Below, in pieces: positions 9,107 through 17,584 of a stretch of 28,297 bases of DNA. Position numbers and translations under genes: made by a program. Every line of letters begins with the position of its first letter. Within the stretch, counting starts at the first letter, position 1. Under the pieces are notes generated by a model. That model was given only the letters and a program-made list of their open reading frames with translations. It was not told the DNA's origin and did not search any database. Where the stretch lies: NCBI GenBank assembly GCA_964461135.1, contig CAYWTB010000059.1, positions 1-28,297 of the forward strand, given 5' to 3'. Source of the stretch: RQOF01 sp964461135. GTDB taxonomy: Bacteria; Calditrichota; Calditrichia; RBG-13-44-9.

Positions 9107-9622
9107 GCAATTTATAAAAACAAATTGCCGTTTACAAAACTATTATCGTTTTTTATTAGGAATAATTTAGAATAATTTGAGAAATAGGGCATGTTTTTTT
9201 ATAAAAAATGCGTGAGAGTTATAAACCTGGAATGATTTTGCGTCCCGTTCGGGACATTGAAATAAGAACCAAATTATCTTCTCTAACTATTTCTTTAGAA
9301 CAACTTGATGTAAAAGTATATAGTTAAACAAATCTCTCACCCGGTGAACATTGCTTAAGTAATGTCCACTACGTACTTCTTTGGCTGATAGTCTGCAAAG
9401 ACGTCCTGAGGGATGGCCCAATAGTGTCCGGCCAATGTGATAAAAACTTTGTCAAATTTACTGGCAAGTAACCCGCGAGAAACATTTTTCAGGAAATACC
9501 TTATTTTTGCCTTTACCTGAAAGGTGAAATGTACGTTTAATGTGAAAGATATGGATCAAAAACATTTTGTGTAAAATTGACTAAATCCCTAAGATTCGAG
9601 ATCACCAAATTTCTGAATACTT

Positions 9623-9648
9623 GTTCTTTTGCCTTGATGCAAAAGAAC
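9623..9648. repeat. REP-like hairpin, 10-bp perfect stem
   Basis: GTTCTTTTGC (9623-9632) pairs perfectly with GCAAAAGAAC (9639-9648) across a 6-nt loop, followed by CAAAAAAC. It has the same layout as 3487-3514 and lies about 30 bp left of the large palindrome. Confidence 0.7.
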
Positions 9649-9679
9649 CAAAAAACCCGTCTGGCCGCCGGACAGGTCA

Positions 9680-9860
9680 AGACTGTCAGGAAAAATCTGG
9701 AAATTCAACGGTGCACCTCACTAAAATTCTTAAACTCCCCCGCACTCGACACAAAAATAGCTATTAAGTTTTTTTTTTGCATATGTTGAGTGCGGGGTCA
9801 GACAGAAAGAATTATTACGTTCGGTGCACCGGAATTTGTGGCGATTTTTCCTGAAGGTCT
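9680..9860. repeat. 181-bp interrupted palindrome (MITE-like or structured RNA)
   Basis: Five inverted-repeat blocks share nearly one centre at about 9770. They are AGACTGTCAGG with CCTGAAGGTCT (9680-9690/9850-9860, 9 of 11), AGGAAAAATC with GATTTTTCCT (9688-9697/9843-9852, perfect), GGTGCACC on both sides (9710-9717/9823-9830), AATTCTT with AAGAATT (9725-9731/9807-9813), and CCCCGCACTC with GAGTGCGGGG (9738-9747/9788-9797). No transposase is present. Confidence 0.75.
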
Positions 9861-10046
9861 ATCTTAACTGCAGCATATTTTTTAACTGGGCAGTAACGGA
9901 CGGGTGGCCAGATGGGGGGGGAAATTAGGGGGGATAGAACAACGAAATCAGGTTGAAGGAAAATTAGCTCGAGGTTAAGGTTAGTTATAGGATGATAAAT
10001 ATGAAAACGATATGTCAAAACAGACGACAGATGTTATCATGACACC

Positions 10047-10550
10047 CTATTCATCTAGATAAAGAGGAAGGAGAAGGGCTCCCAGCATTACCAGGATCGC
10101 CAGGGAAAAGAACAGGTACCCCACCTGTTCCGCCTCGGGCAGAACGTTCAGTTGTCCCAACATATAAAACCAGTCGTGTTTGCCATTTCCCAGCAGCGGC
10201 AGTTTCCTGACCTGTGCATCGGCAGCGTATATACTGATGTTGATCAGGTTCTGTCCCAGCCAGAATATAAAAATCTGAACCCCGGTTCGATAACCGCTCC
10301 TGAAAAAATAGGCAGCCAGAAACAGGGGAAAGGTGATCTGCATAAAGGTTCCACCGGCTGCATGAATAAAATTTCCCAGAAACCCGAAGAAAAAATGTCC
10401 CGCTTCATGAATAATCAAATCCGCATTGTCAATAAGACTATAATGTCCCCGCGTAAAAACGAAATAGACAGCAAAGGGCAGCAGAAAGCCGGATGCGATC
10501 CATTTTTTTAAGGGCTTTGCTCCGGAATATGATAATAATAGGTAGCTCAT
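10047..10550 (-). CDS. Small membrane protein with HEAGH zinc-protease-like motif
   Basis: This 167-residue polytopic protein carries H48-E-A-G-H52 within a hydrophobic helix, the zinc-binding HExxH form found in M50 site-2-protease-like membrane enzymes. Near the C-terminus the stretch SIYAADAQVRKLPLLG followed by HDW supplies Asp and His candidates for further metal or catalytic roles. The open frame can begin at TTG 10604, but I prefer the ATG at 10550, which gives a normal start with a weak AAAAGA ribosome site. It is transcribed away from the M6 protease across about 510 bp of non-coding DNA. The substrate is unknown. The protease role is inference from the motif; it could also be a non-proteolytic relative. 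Confidence 0.6.
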   Translation of the reverse strand: MSYLLLSYSGAKPLKKWIASGFLLPFAVYFVFTRGHYSLIDNADLIIHEAGHFFFGFLGNFIHAAGGTFMQITFPLFLAAYFFRSGYRTGVQIFIFWLGQNLINISIYAADAQVRKLPLLGNGKHDWFYMLGQLNVLPEAEQVGYLFFSLAILVMLGALLLPLYLDE

Positions 10551-11061
10551 TCTTTTGACTCTGTTGCCTGATTCTTTACTTTTAGTATCGAGAAAAAAAT
10601 CCAAAAATCAAGGGTGCAGTTACCTGCGCTTTTCCAATGATCCGGAAAATATATTATTTTGGACAGCAATGATCCTGCATAAATCAAAACCACAGAGACA
10701 CAATTAGCTCACATAACAAATTATTGTTTCAGAAAACTATTCCTTTCGTATTGTTATTAATCACTTCCCGGATAACAAATAAACTGCAAGTCAAATATGC
10801 CATCTTTCTATAGTGATACAAAATAGTAAGCATCAAAACGCAACACTATTTTACCTGTTCAATCATCTTAATATTTGGAAACTTATACCTTATGTGAATT
10901 CAGGAATTTTAAGACAGCAACGTGGGGAATTTAGTATCCATAAGATTTCTTCCATAAAATAATGTTTTGTGAATTAATCTGCTTAATAAAGATGACATCC
11001 TTCCGAGAATATAAAAATCGGTTATTAAATCTTTTCATGAATAAATATTCAAGGAAGGTTG
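10551..11061. other. Divergent intergenic region before the M6 protease
   Basis: About 510 bp of AT-rich DNA with no supported gene. It holds CCACAGAGACACAATT (about 10690-10705), a reverse-oriented relative of the TCTGTGTTCTCTGTG phrase family. It should contain promoters for both flanking genes, but none stood out with good spacing. Confidence 0.5.
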
Positions 11062-14000
11062 ATGAAAGCGATAAGGAACGGTTATTTAAGCGCCCAAGGA
11101 CGGGGAAGCCGCTGTTTCGTAGTAAACAGGGATATCATTTATATTATAATTGCATCATTTTTGCTTTCTCTGTTGTGTGTGATTACATCGGCCAGGGGAG
11201 ATGTTCCCCACCCGGATCTGAAGCAGAAAATTGAGCAGGGTGAGATTGAGGTTCCCTATTATCTCAAACACCAGGCGCAGCTGCTGCAGGAGGGCGTTAA
11301 CTCACCTGCTATTCTGCCAGACGGCTCGCGTCCCTACGGACCGGAAAAAATTCCTGAAGCCAACTTTAATGCCATAGCCATCCTGATTGATTTCTCGGAC
11401 AATACGGCACAGGTGAATCCGACTTATTTTGATAATCTTCTCTATGGAACCAGAGCAGGGACTGTGAGGCATTATTATAACGAGGTGACCTATGGTAATC
11501 TGACCATTGTCACTGTGCATATGCCCGGTTCCCTGGGCTGGATGAGCGCTCCCCAGACCTACGCCTACTACGTCAATAATAATAACGGATTCGGTTCCTA
11601 TCCCCAGAATGCCCAGAAACTGGCCGAAGATGCAGTGGCTCTGGCCGATCCGTTAGTGGATTTTTCGCAATATGATAATGATCATGATGGGTATGTGGAT
11701 GCACTTTTTGTTATTCATTCCGGACCCGGCGCGGAGTTCACCGGCAGCAACAGCGATATCTGGTCGCACAAATGGGCTACCCGCACCCCGCAAGTGGTGG
11801 ATGGAGTTTTGGTGTATACCTACTCCATGGAACCGGAATACTGGCAGAATCCCGGGGATATGACCTGTGGTGTGTATGCTCATGAAATGGGGCATGCCGT
11901 ATTCGGACTTCCCGATGTATATGACCGTGACGGAAGTTCCAGCGGCCTGGGCCGCTGGAGCCTGATGGCCGGTGGCAGCTGGAATGGGCCTCTGGGAAGC
12001 TCACCCGCCCATCCCGATGCCTGGAACCGCCTGCAGATGGGCTATGTTACTCCTGTCAATATTACCAGGGATACTGTCGGCTGTAATATACCCAATATTG
12101 AAAATAACATGGTGATGTATCGCCTGTGGAGGCAGGGAGCCACCGGAAATCAGTATTTCCTGGTGGAAAACCGTCAGAAAACCGGTTATGATGCCGCTCT
12201 TCCCGCTGCCGGTCTGTGCATTTATCATGTGGATGAATCGGTGGGTACCCAGAATGATAATGAGTGGTATCCCGGTCATACCGGTTCAGGCCACTACCTT
12301 GTGGCCCTGGAGCAGGCGGATGGTAACTGGAATCTGGAGAAAAATATCGACAGCGGAAATTTGGGTGATCCCTTTCCCGGATCCACAAACAAGACTTTCC
12401 TTGATTCTGTGACAATACCGGATACCCGGGATTACAGTTTTCAAACCACGCGGGTGGCTGTCCGAAACATCTCTGCCCCGGCAGCGGTGATGCAGGCGGA
12501 TTTCGAGGTGAATGTGCCGCCGGCAGATCCTGACATACAGGTGCTGCCCGCCTCGTTATCCTTCACTTTGAGTGAAAATGATACGGCCAGCCAGCTTCTC
12601 ACTATTTCCAATACCGGCGGCTTGCCCCTTAACTGGAGCATTTCGGAATCCAATCTGACTTCCCTTGGCAGACCCTTTGCGGAGGCTGACTGGCTGTCGG
12701 AAAATCCGGCATCCGGTACCATACCTCCCGGAGAATCCCGGAATGTTCGTGTAGCGGTGAATAGTGCCGGATTAACGGACGGCGGCTATTCCAGCGATCT
12801 GATTATTTCCAGCAATGATCCCGACAACAATCCGGTTACTGTGCTGGTATCGCTCAGCGTGCAAACCACGGTTATGAATGAGCCGCCGCTGGCGGCAGAT
12901 GATGATGCCCAGCTGCGGGAAGATATGTCTTTGATCATTCCGGTACTGGCTAATGATCACGATCCTGACGGAAGTCTGGATGTCTCTTCGGTTCAGGTTG
13001 CATCGGATCCGGTACATGGAACAGCAGGTGTTAACAGCAGCGGAGAAATTGAGTATGCTCCCGACCCGGATTATTTCGGTACGGATCAGTTCACTTATAC
13101 GGTTGATGATGACAGCGGTGCCACATCTAATGTGGCGGCAGTTCATATCACCGTGCTGTCTGTGAATGATCCGCCGGTTCTGGCGAATATTCCTGACGTT
13201 CGCTTTGATGAAGACGGACAATTCACCCTCCCCCTGAATCCCTATGTGTGGGATGCGGATGACGATACCCTGAATATTCAATTTAGCGGACAGGTAATTG
13301 AGGTGCTGAGCAGTTCAAATAAACCGGGGTTTGTGTCCCTGCCGGCACAACCCGGAGATCTTGAAATAACCATTGATCCCCAGACGCATGTAGCCCGGCT
13401 TTCTGCCAGCACCGATTCGTCCGGTGTTTTCCAGGTCGTTTTCTCTGCCATGGATGACAGCTCCTCGTCTGATACAGACACTATCCAGGTTACGGTTGAT
13501 TCAATTAATGACCCGCCGCTGCTCTCGGCAATCCCCGATATGCAGACTGCGGAAGATGAGACCCTGACCGTTCCTGTGACCTACTGGTATCCGTTTGTGA
13601 ACGATCCCGATACACCCGATGAAGAGCTGCAGTATACGGTTTTGTGCGGGAGTTGCCTGAATGTGATCGCCGGCGCCGGAGAATTTGAGATATCTGCAGA
13701 AGCAAACTGGTTCGGCCGGGACACCCTGTGGCTGGTGGTCAGCGATTCGGTGGCGAGCGATACCGCCGAATTTTATCTGAATGTTGAGCCACGAAATGAT
13801 CCGCCACTCATTTCCGGACTGCCCGATTCATTGCATATGAAAGCAGATTCCTCCTGCACGCTTTGCGTGTGGGACTATGTGAAGGATCCGGAAACAGCGG
13901 TCTCCGCCCTGCAGTATCAGTTCACATACGAAACCGCACCCCTGCTGTTGTCATTCGGAGCAGCTTCCGGTATTCTGACTATCTCCGGCCAGTCCGGATG

Positions 14001-14409
14001 GAGCGGGGTGGCAGCGGTTTACATGACGGTGGAAGATGACAGCGGTGCGGCGGACCGGGACACCTTCCGGGTGTCGGTTGATGCCATAGTGGGCAGGGGC
14101 CATCTGGTGCTGGAAAACCTGCCGGATCATTATTTCCTTGAGCAGAATTATCCCAATCCCTTCAATCCGGCAACCACCATCCGGTTCGGACTGCCGCAGC
14201 CGAGCCATGTCCTGATTGAGGTGTACAATGTCAGCGGTCAGATTGTCGCGAAACTATTGGATGAATCTAAAGCAGCGGGTGTTCATGAAGTTACCTGCAA
14301 TGCTGCACGGCAGGCCAGTGGCATTTATTTTTACCGTCTTTCTGCCACTCAGGCAGGCTTTGCTGGCAAATCTTTTGTCCACATGAAAAAAATGATTCTG
14401 CTGAAATAA
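11062..14409 (+). CDS. Secreted M6-family metalloprotease with Ig-like repeats and C-terminal secretion tail
   Basis: This 1115-residue exported protein has a long basic N-region and hydrophobic signal (about residues 25-45). An M6 (immune inhibitor A-like) zinc protease domain follows, with HEMGHAVFGLPDVYD at residues 274-288. From about 486 comes a BACON-like module, then about four cadherin/Ig-like repeats (from about 607, 702, 813 and 911), each opening with NEPP or NDPP. The final 100 residues form a type A sorting tail (EQNYPNPFNPATTIRFGLP, then GIYFYRL), which in FCB bacteria directs type IX secretion and surface attachment. The ATG at 11062 is chosen over the upstream TTG because AAGGA (11051-11055) is 6 nt before it. 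It probably degrades extracellular protein. Array C begins 5 bp after its stop. Confidence 0.93.
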   Translation: MKAIRNGYLSAQGRGSRCFVVNRDIIYIIIASFLLSLLCVITSARGDVPHPDLKQKIEQGEIEVPYYLKHQAQLLQEGVNSPAILPDGSRPYGPEKIPEANFNAIAILIDFSDNTAQVNPTYFDNLLYGTRAGTVRHYYNEVTYGNLTIVTVHMPGSLGWMSAPQTYAYYVNNNNGFGSYPQNAQKLAEDAVALADPLVDFSQYDNDHDGYVDALFVIHSGPGAEFTGSNSDIWSHKWATRTPQVVDGVLVYTYSMEPEYWQNPGDMTCGVYAHEMGHAVFGLPDVYDRDGSSSGLGRWSLMAGGSWNGPLGSSPAHPDAWNRLQMGYVTPVNITRDTVGCNIPNIENNMVMYRLWRQGATGNQYFLVENRQKTGYDAALPAAGLCIYHVDESVGTQNDNEWYPGHTGSGHYLVALEQADGNWNLEKNIDSGNLGDPFPGSTNKTFLDSVTIPDTRDYSFQTTRVAVRNISAPAAVMQADFEVNVPPADPDIQVLPASLSFTLSENDTASQLLTISNTGGLPLNWSISESNLTSLGRPFAEADWLSENPASGTIPPGESRNVRVAVNSAGLTDGGYSSDLIISSNDPDNNPVTVLVSLSVQTTVMNEPPLAADDDAQLREDMSLIIPVLANDHDPDGSLDVSSVQVASDPVHGTAGVNSSGEIEYAPDPDYFGTDQFTYTVDDDSGATSNVAAVHITVLSVNDPPVLANIPDVRFDEDGQFTLPLNPYVWDADDDTLNIQFSGQVIEVLSSSNKPGFVSLPAQPGDLEITIDPQTHVARLSASTDSSGVFQVVFSAMDDSSSSDTDTIQVTVDSINDPPLLSAIPDMQTAEDETLTVPVTYWYPFVNDPDTPDEELQYTVLCGSCLNVIAGAGEFEISAEANWFGRDTLWLVVSDSVASDTAEFYLNVEPRNDPPLISGLPDSLHMKADSSCTLCVWDYVKDPETAVSALQYQFTYETAPLLLSFGAASGILTISGQSGWSGVAAVYMTVEDDSGAADRDTFRVSVDAIVGRGHLVLENLPDHYFLEQNYPNPFNPATTIRFGLPQPSHVLIEVYNVSGQIVAKLLDESKAAGVHEVTCNAARQASGIYFYRLSATQAGFAGKSFVHMKKMILLK

Positions 14410-14413
14410 GCAT

Positions 14414-14795
14414 AAGGACCAAGGCTCAAGGCTAAAGGCTAAAGGCTGCTTCCTCTTAATGGAATTTCTATTTGGTATTTTGTGGCTTTCCCTTCATCTT
14501 TAATCTTTGTTCTCTCACATGGTGACCACTATGTGGTGATCTTGTTTTTATGCCAACTGCCAACTGTTTTTTTGTCCACGAATTACACGCTTGCCCGGCC
14601 TGCCCGCCTGCCTGCTGCCCGCCTGGCGTCGGACCAGGCAGGCAGGGCTTTAGACGGGCTTTAGACGGGAATTGCACAAATAATTATAAACCTATTTCAG
14701 AACGCCACACTGGATCCTGAAACCTGGTACCTTTAGCCTTTAGCCTTGAGCCTTTAGCATTGCACCTTTATCGTTTTTCCAGCATTCCCGATTCC
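14414..14795. repeat. Heptad-phased intergenic array C with 25-bp perfect inverted repeat
   Basis: AAGGCTN heptads run from 14414 to 14448, followed by CTTCCTCTTAA (14449-14459). CCTTTAG-type heptads run from about 14712 to 14795 in the opposite sense. The arms 14421-14445 and 14730-14754 are perfect reverse complements of 25 bp. Between them are two GCCAACT heptads (14552-14565), a hairpin around ACCACTATGTGGT, and GC-rich CCTGCCTG/CAGGCAGG arms near 14608-14645. The array starts 5 bp after the M6 protease stop. Confidence 0.8.
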
Positions 14796-14798
14796 CTG

Positions 14799-14843
14799 TC
14801 AACCTCCGGTTGACTCGGCCGGACTAAATCTTCCAGGATTTAG
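14799..14843. repeat. Paired hairpins
   Basis: TCAACC-TCC-GGTTGA (14799-14813) is followed 10 bp later by CTAAATC-loop-GATTTAG (14824-14843). The layout recalls the paired hairpins at 25347-25404 and 25498-25543. Confidence 0.5.
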
Positions 14844-14939
14844 CCAGCAGCATAAATTTTTAAATCCGTTTTTTGTAATCTGAATCAAGGGGTGTAGGAA
14901 GCCTGTATCTTAATATGTCTGCAGATGGAAAGGACCACC

Positions 14940-15377
14940 ATGCATGCTGCAGGTATAAAAATCAGAGGGTTTAAATCTCTTTTTGTCTTCCTTGTTCTTA
15001 CCGTATCATGGCTGGGTTGCGACAGAAATGTAATCAGCCCGGTGGAAGAATTTGCGGTGCAGGGTACCATGACGGTGAGTACAGTGGATTTATCCGGTAA
15101 TCCGGTGCAGGCCCCGGTATCCTTCAAGATCAGCCGGGAGGGGACATCCGGCACCGTTCAGGAAACATTCCCGGAAGTGTCGACCGTTTATTCTGACTTT
15201 GATGGTCATGCCACCCTATCCCGTACTTTTCATCTGAAATCCGGCGAATCTTTTAGTATCATTGCTGATGTATCCTCGGAAACCCATGAAAGCCTCACTT
15301 ACTGGACGGCCTATTTCCGGTCGACGGATGCCCCCGCCAAAGAGGTAGAGGTACAGTTATCGGTTGTCAGCAGATGA
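14940..15377 (+). CDS. Putative lipoprotein of unknown function
   Basis: This 145-residue protein has an N-terminal hydrophobic signal ending in a lipobox (VSWLGC), with acceptor Cys27 followed by Asp-Arg. The mature part is beta-rich and Ig-like in character (VQGTMTVSTVDLSGNPVQAP). I chose the second in-frame ATG (14940) because GGAAAGGA (14927-14934) is 5 nt before it, whereas the ATG at 14925 has no ribosome site. The mature N-terminus resembles the lipoprotein at 22066-22557, which also begins Cys-Asp-Arg. It converges with the GGDEF-EAL gene across 56 bp. I do not recognise a family. Confidence 0.75.
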   Translation: MHAAGIKIRGFKSLFVFLVLTVSWLGCDRNVISPVEEFAVQGTMTVSTVDLSGNPVQAPVSFKISREGTSGTVQETFPEVSTVYSDFDGHATLSRTFHLKSGESFSIIADVSSETHESLTYWTAYFRSTDAPAKEVEVQLSVVSR

Positions 15378-15433
15378 ATCAGTTGACGTTAACCGTAATA
15401 TCTGTCTGAAACTTGTAACATTTCAGGATATTT

Positions 15434-17290
15434 TTAATGGGGTAGAGGGTTCGCGGGGTTTTCTGCCTGCGTCATGTTCATCATGGAATTTGCCACGATT
15501 TCAAAGTTATTCGTTCCGCTCATCAGATTTTCCAGCTCTTCGATGGTTACCGGCTTGCTGAACAGAAAACCCTGGTATTTATAGCATTGCTGAGTGTAGA
15601 GGACATACAGATGCTCCAGGTTCTCCACCCCTTCGGCAATGATATCCTTGTTCATATTTTTACCCAGCACAATGATGGATTCCACCAGTTTTTTGTGGAC
15701 ATGACTGAGGTTGATATTTTTAATAAATGAGCGGTCGATTTTGATGATTGACACCGGAAATTTCTGCAGATATTTCAGGGAGGCAAATCCCACCCCGAAA
15801 TCATCAATGGCTATTTTCAGGCCTAATTTTTCGATATCGGTAATATTCTGCAAAACCTGAATACCTTCATCCAGGAAGCTGGTTTCGGTGAGTTCCAGAT
15901 GAAGATCTTCAGGATCAATGTGGGTGTTTTTCATAATCTGCTCAATTTTTGGCACAATATCCGGTGATTTCATCTGCTTGGCAGAAAAATTGACAGAGAT
16001 AAAAAGAGGTTTGTCAATCCTCTTCACCATGGCTTTAAAATCCTTCAGGGCTTTGAACAGAACCCAGTCTCCCAGGGGACAAATCAGATCGGTTTCTTCG
16101 GCAATGGGAATGAATATATCGGGCGAGACATTTCCCAGATCCGGATTATGCCACCTCAGCAGGGCCTCGCAGCCGATTATACGGTATTCCTCATCCATCC
16201 GTTTTTCCACAATCGGCTGGTAGAGAATTTTAAACTGCTCATCATAATGGTTTTCCTGAATGATGAAACGCAAACTATTTTCCATATCCAGTCTTTTCTG
16301 ATACTTTTCGGTCAGATCTTCCGAGAAGAACTGGAAGCCGCTACTTTTTGTTTTTTTTGCATTTTTAAGAGCATTGGTGGCCCGTTTAAACAGTGTCTCC
16401 CGGTCATTTCCATCCTTGGGGGAAAGGACAATACCGATACTGACGGTCAGATAGTTGCTCTTTTCATCATTCATTTGATAGGGCTGGGAAAGTTCATTGA
16501 TAATTTTTTCAGCGATGCGGCTGGCATCGTACTCATAATTCAGATTTTTCAGTATAACGGCAAATTCTTCACCGGTCATTCGGTAAACATGATCGGATTT
16601 ACGGATCACTTTGTTAATCCTTTTAGCTACTTCCATCAGACAGAAATCAGCCCATCGGTGTCCGTACGAATCGGAAAACACTTTAAAATTGTTGACATCA
16701 CAAAGTAAAATGGCGTTGATGGCGGGGTCCTTTTCCGTGTAATCGAGTAATTGATCAACGCTTTCGAAAAATGCTTCCCGGTTTTTCAGTCCGGTCAATT
16801 TATCATGATACACCAGGTATTTCAATTCCTTCTGAGCATGAATCACCGAGGTCAGGCTGTTCCCAAACAGGCATACGGCCGCCAGCTGGTCGCTGTTTTT
16901 CGAGGAGAATAAAGGCTGAAAAATTCTCCTATAGTATAATGTTTGATTTTTACCGGGAAAATAGAGTTTTTCAGTGAACTGTACAACGGTTTTTTTCTCC
17001 AGCACTTCCGTGAAATGTTCTTTTCGTTTCTGAAATGAATCATGCTGAATTCCAAGCAACTGGCTGTAGAACAGGTCGTCCTTACCGATTATTTCTCGGG
17101 AAATTTTCGAATCAGCTGTATATCGATCGTTAACAAACTCATAATTCCCTTCCAGGTCATATACGGCCACCTCAATGGGCATGTTCTTATAAATATCATA
17201 CGAATCCTGAAATATCAGTTCTTTCAGACGGGGAAGATTGGCTCTGAGCTTTTGGAATTTATTGCGGAAGGGGTGAGAATTGTCTCGCAT
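15434..17290 (-). CDS. PAS-GGDEF-EAL protein, probable c-di-GMP phosphodiesterase
   Basis: This 618-residue cytosolic protein has no membrane segment. An N-terminal PAS-like sensor domain (about 28-150) precedes a GGDEF domain (about 155-325) and an EAL domain (about 335-590). The GGDEF signature is degenerate (T239-G-E-E-F), while the inhibitory site R230-K-S-D233 is kept at the correct spacing. The EAL residues are all present: E375-A-L, N434, E469 (ELTE), D496-D497, K517, E553-G-V-E556 and Q573. This predicts c-di-GMP hydrolysis, with the GGDEF domain perhaps binding GTP or c-di-GMP as a regulator. The PAS ligand is unknown. The start is by ATG 17290 without a clear Shine-Dalgarno. It diverges from the CBS gene across 294 bp. 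Confidence 0.92.
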   Translation of the reverse strand: MRDNSHPFRNKFQKLRANLPRLKELIFQDSYDIYKNMPIEVAVYDLEGNYEFVNDRYTADSKISREIIGKDDLFYSQLLGIQHDSFQKRKEHFTEVLEKKTVVQFTEKLYFPGKNQTLYYRRIFQPLFSSKNSDQLAAVCLFGNSLTSVIHAQKELKYLVYHDKLTGLKNREAFFESVDQLLDYTEKDPAINAILLCDVNNFKVFSDSYGHRWADFCLMEVAKRINKVIRKSDHVYRMTGEEFAVILKNLNYEYDASRIAEKIINELSQPYQMNDEKSNYLTVSIGIVLSPKDGNDRETLFKRATNALKNAKKTKSSGFQFFSEDLTEKYQKRLDMENSLRFIIQENHYDEQFKILYQPIVEKRMDEEYRIIGCEALLRWHNPDLGNVSPDIFIPIAEETDLICPLGDWVLFKALKDFKAMVKRIDKPLFISVNFSAKQMKSPDIVPKIEQIMKNTHIDPEDLHLELTETSFLDEGIQVLQNITDIEKLGLKIAIDDFGVGFASLKYLQKFPVSIIKIDRSFIKNINLSHVHKKLVESIIVLGKNMNKDIIAEGVENLEHLYVLYTQQCYKYQGFLFSKPVTIEELENLMSGTNNFEIVANSMMNMTQAENPANPLPH

Positions 17291-17489
17291 ATATTCTAAT
17301 CACAATCCAAATGGTTTAATTCACTGTCCTTGTTTAAAAAGAATCTGTTATCCTAATAATCGACAGATTTTCTCAGACTTGACCCGGAAGTTCGAGAATC
17401 TATGTTTATACAAACCAATTATTACCTTTCTTTGCCGGATAGGCAGAAGAGTATCAATTCTCCCTGCTTCCAACGATCTGATATACCGT

Positions 17490-17518
17490 TTGAAATGAAA
17501 GTGTCAATGGTCTATATT
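17490..17518 (+). promoter_or_regulatory. Sigma-70-like promoter for the CBS gene
   Basis: TTGAAA (17490-17495) and TATATT (17513-17518) are separated by exactly 17 nt. The predicted start near 17525 gives a leader of about 60 nt. Consensus match only. Confidence 0.4.
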
Positions 17519-17584
17519 TACGGATAAATACCGGAATTACGTTCGATAAAGTTAATTACTGAATTAAATTGAAAAGGTTTATTC

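Larger units (their letters stand above)
9107..10046. other. Long non-coding region with palindromes
   Basis: No gene is supported in these 940 bp. Structures are a small hairpin GTCCCG-TT-CGGGAC (9242-9255), a near-palindrome centred on CTTAAG (about 9350-9367), the hairpin at 9623-9648, a 181-bp interrupted palindrome (9680-9860), and a G-rich patch with runs of 8 and 6 G (9915-9922, 9929-9934). Confidence 0.65.

Noticed and set aside
9395..9450. Insertion-sequence end relic (AATAGTGTCCGGCCAATGTG)
   Set aside because: It sounds like an IS terminus, but no matching inverted end or transposase remnant is visible.
9577..9789. 70-codon plus-strand frame
   Set aside because: It runs through a REP-like hairpin and half of the 181-bp palindrome; no ribosome site or domain.
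9915..9934. G-quadruplex in the G-rich patch
   Set aside because: Only two long G runs are present close together (8 and 6 G); a four-run quadruplex would have to split runs.
10152..10511. 119-codon plus-strand frame opposite the HEAGH gene
   Set aside because: Shadow of the minus-strand membrane protein gene.
14468..14677. Short frames on both strands inside array C
   Set aside because: Composition follows the repeats (Pro/Ala/Gly-rich from GC palindromes); no start signals.
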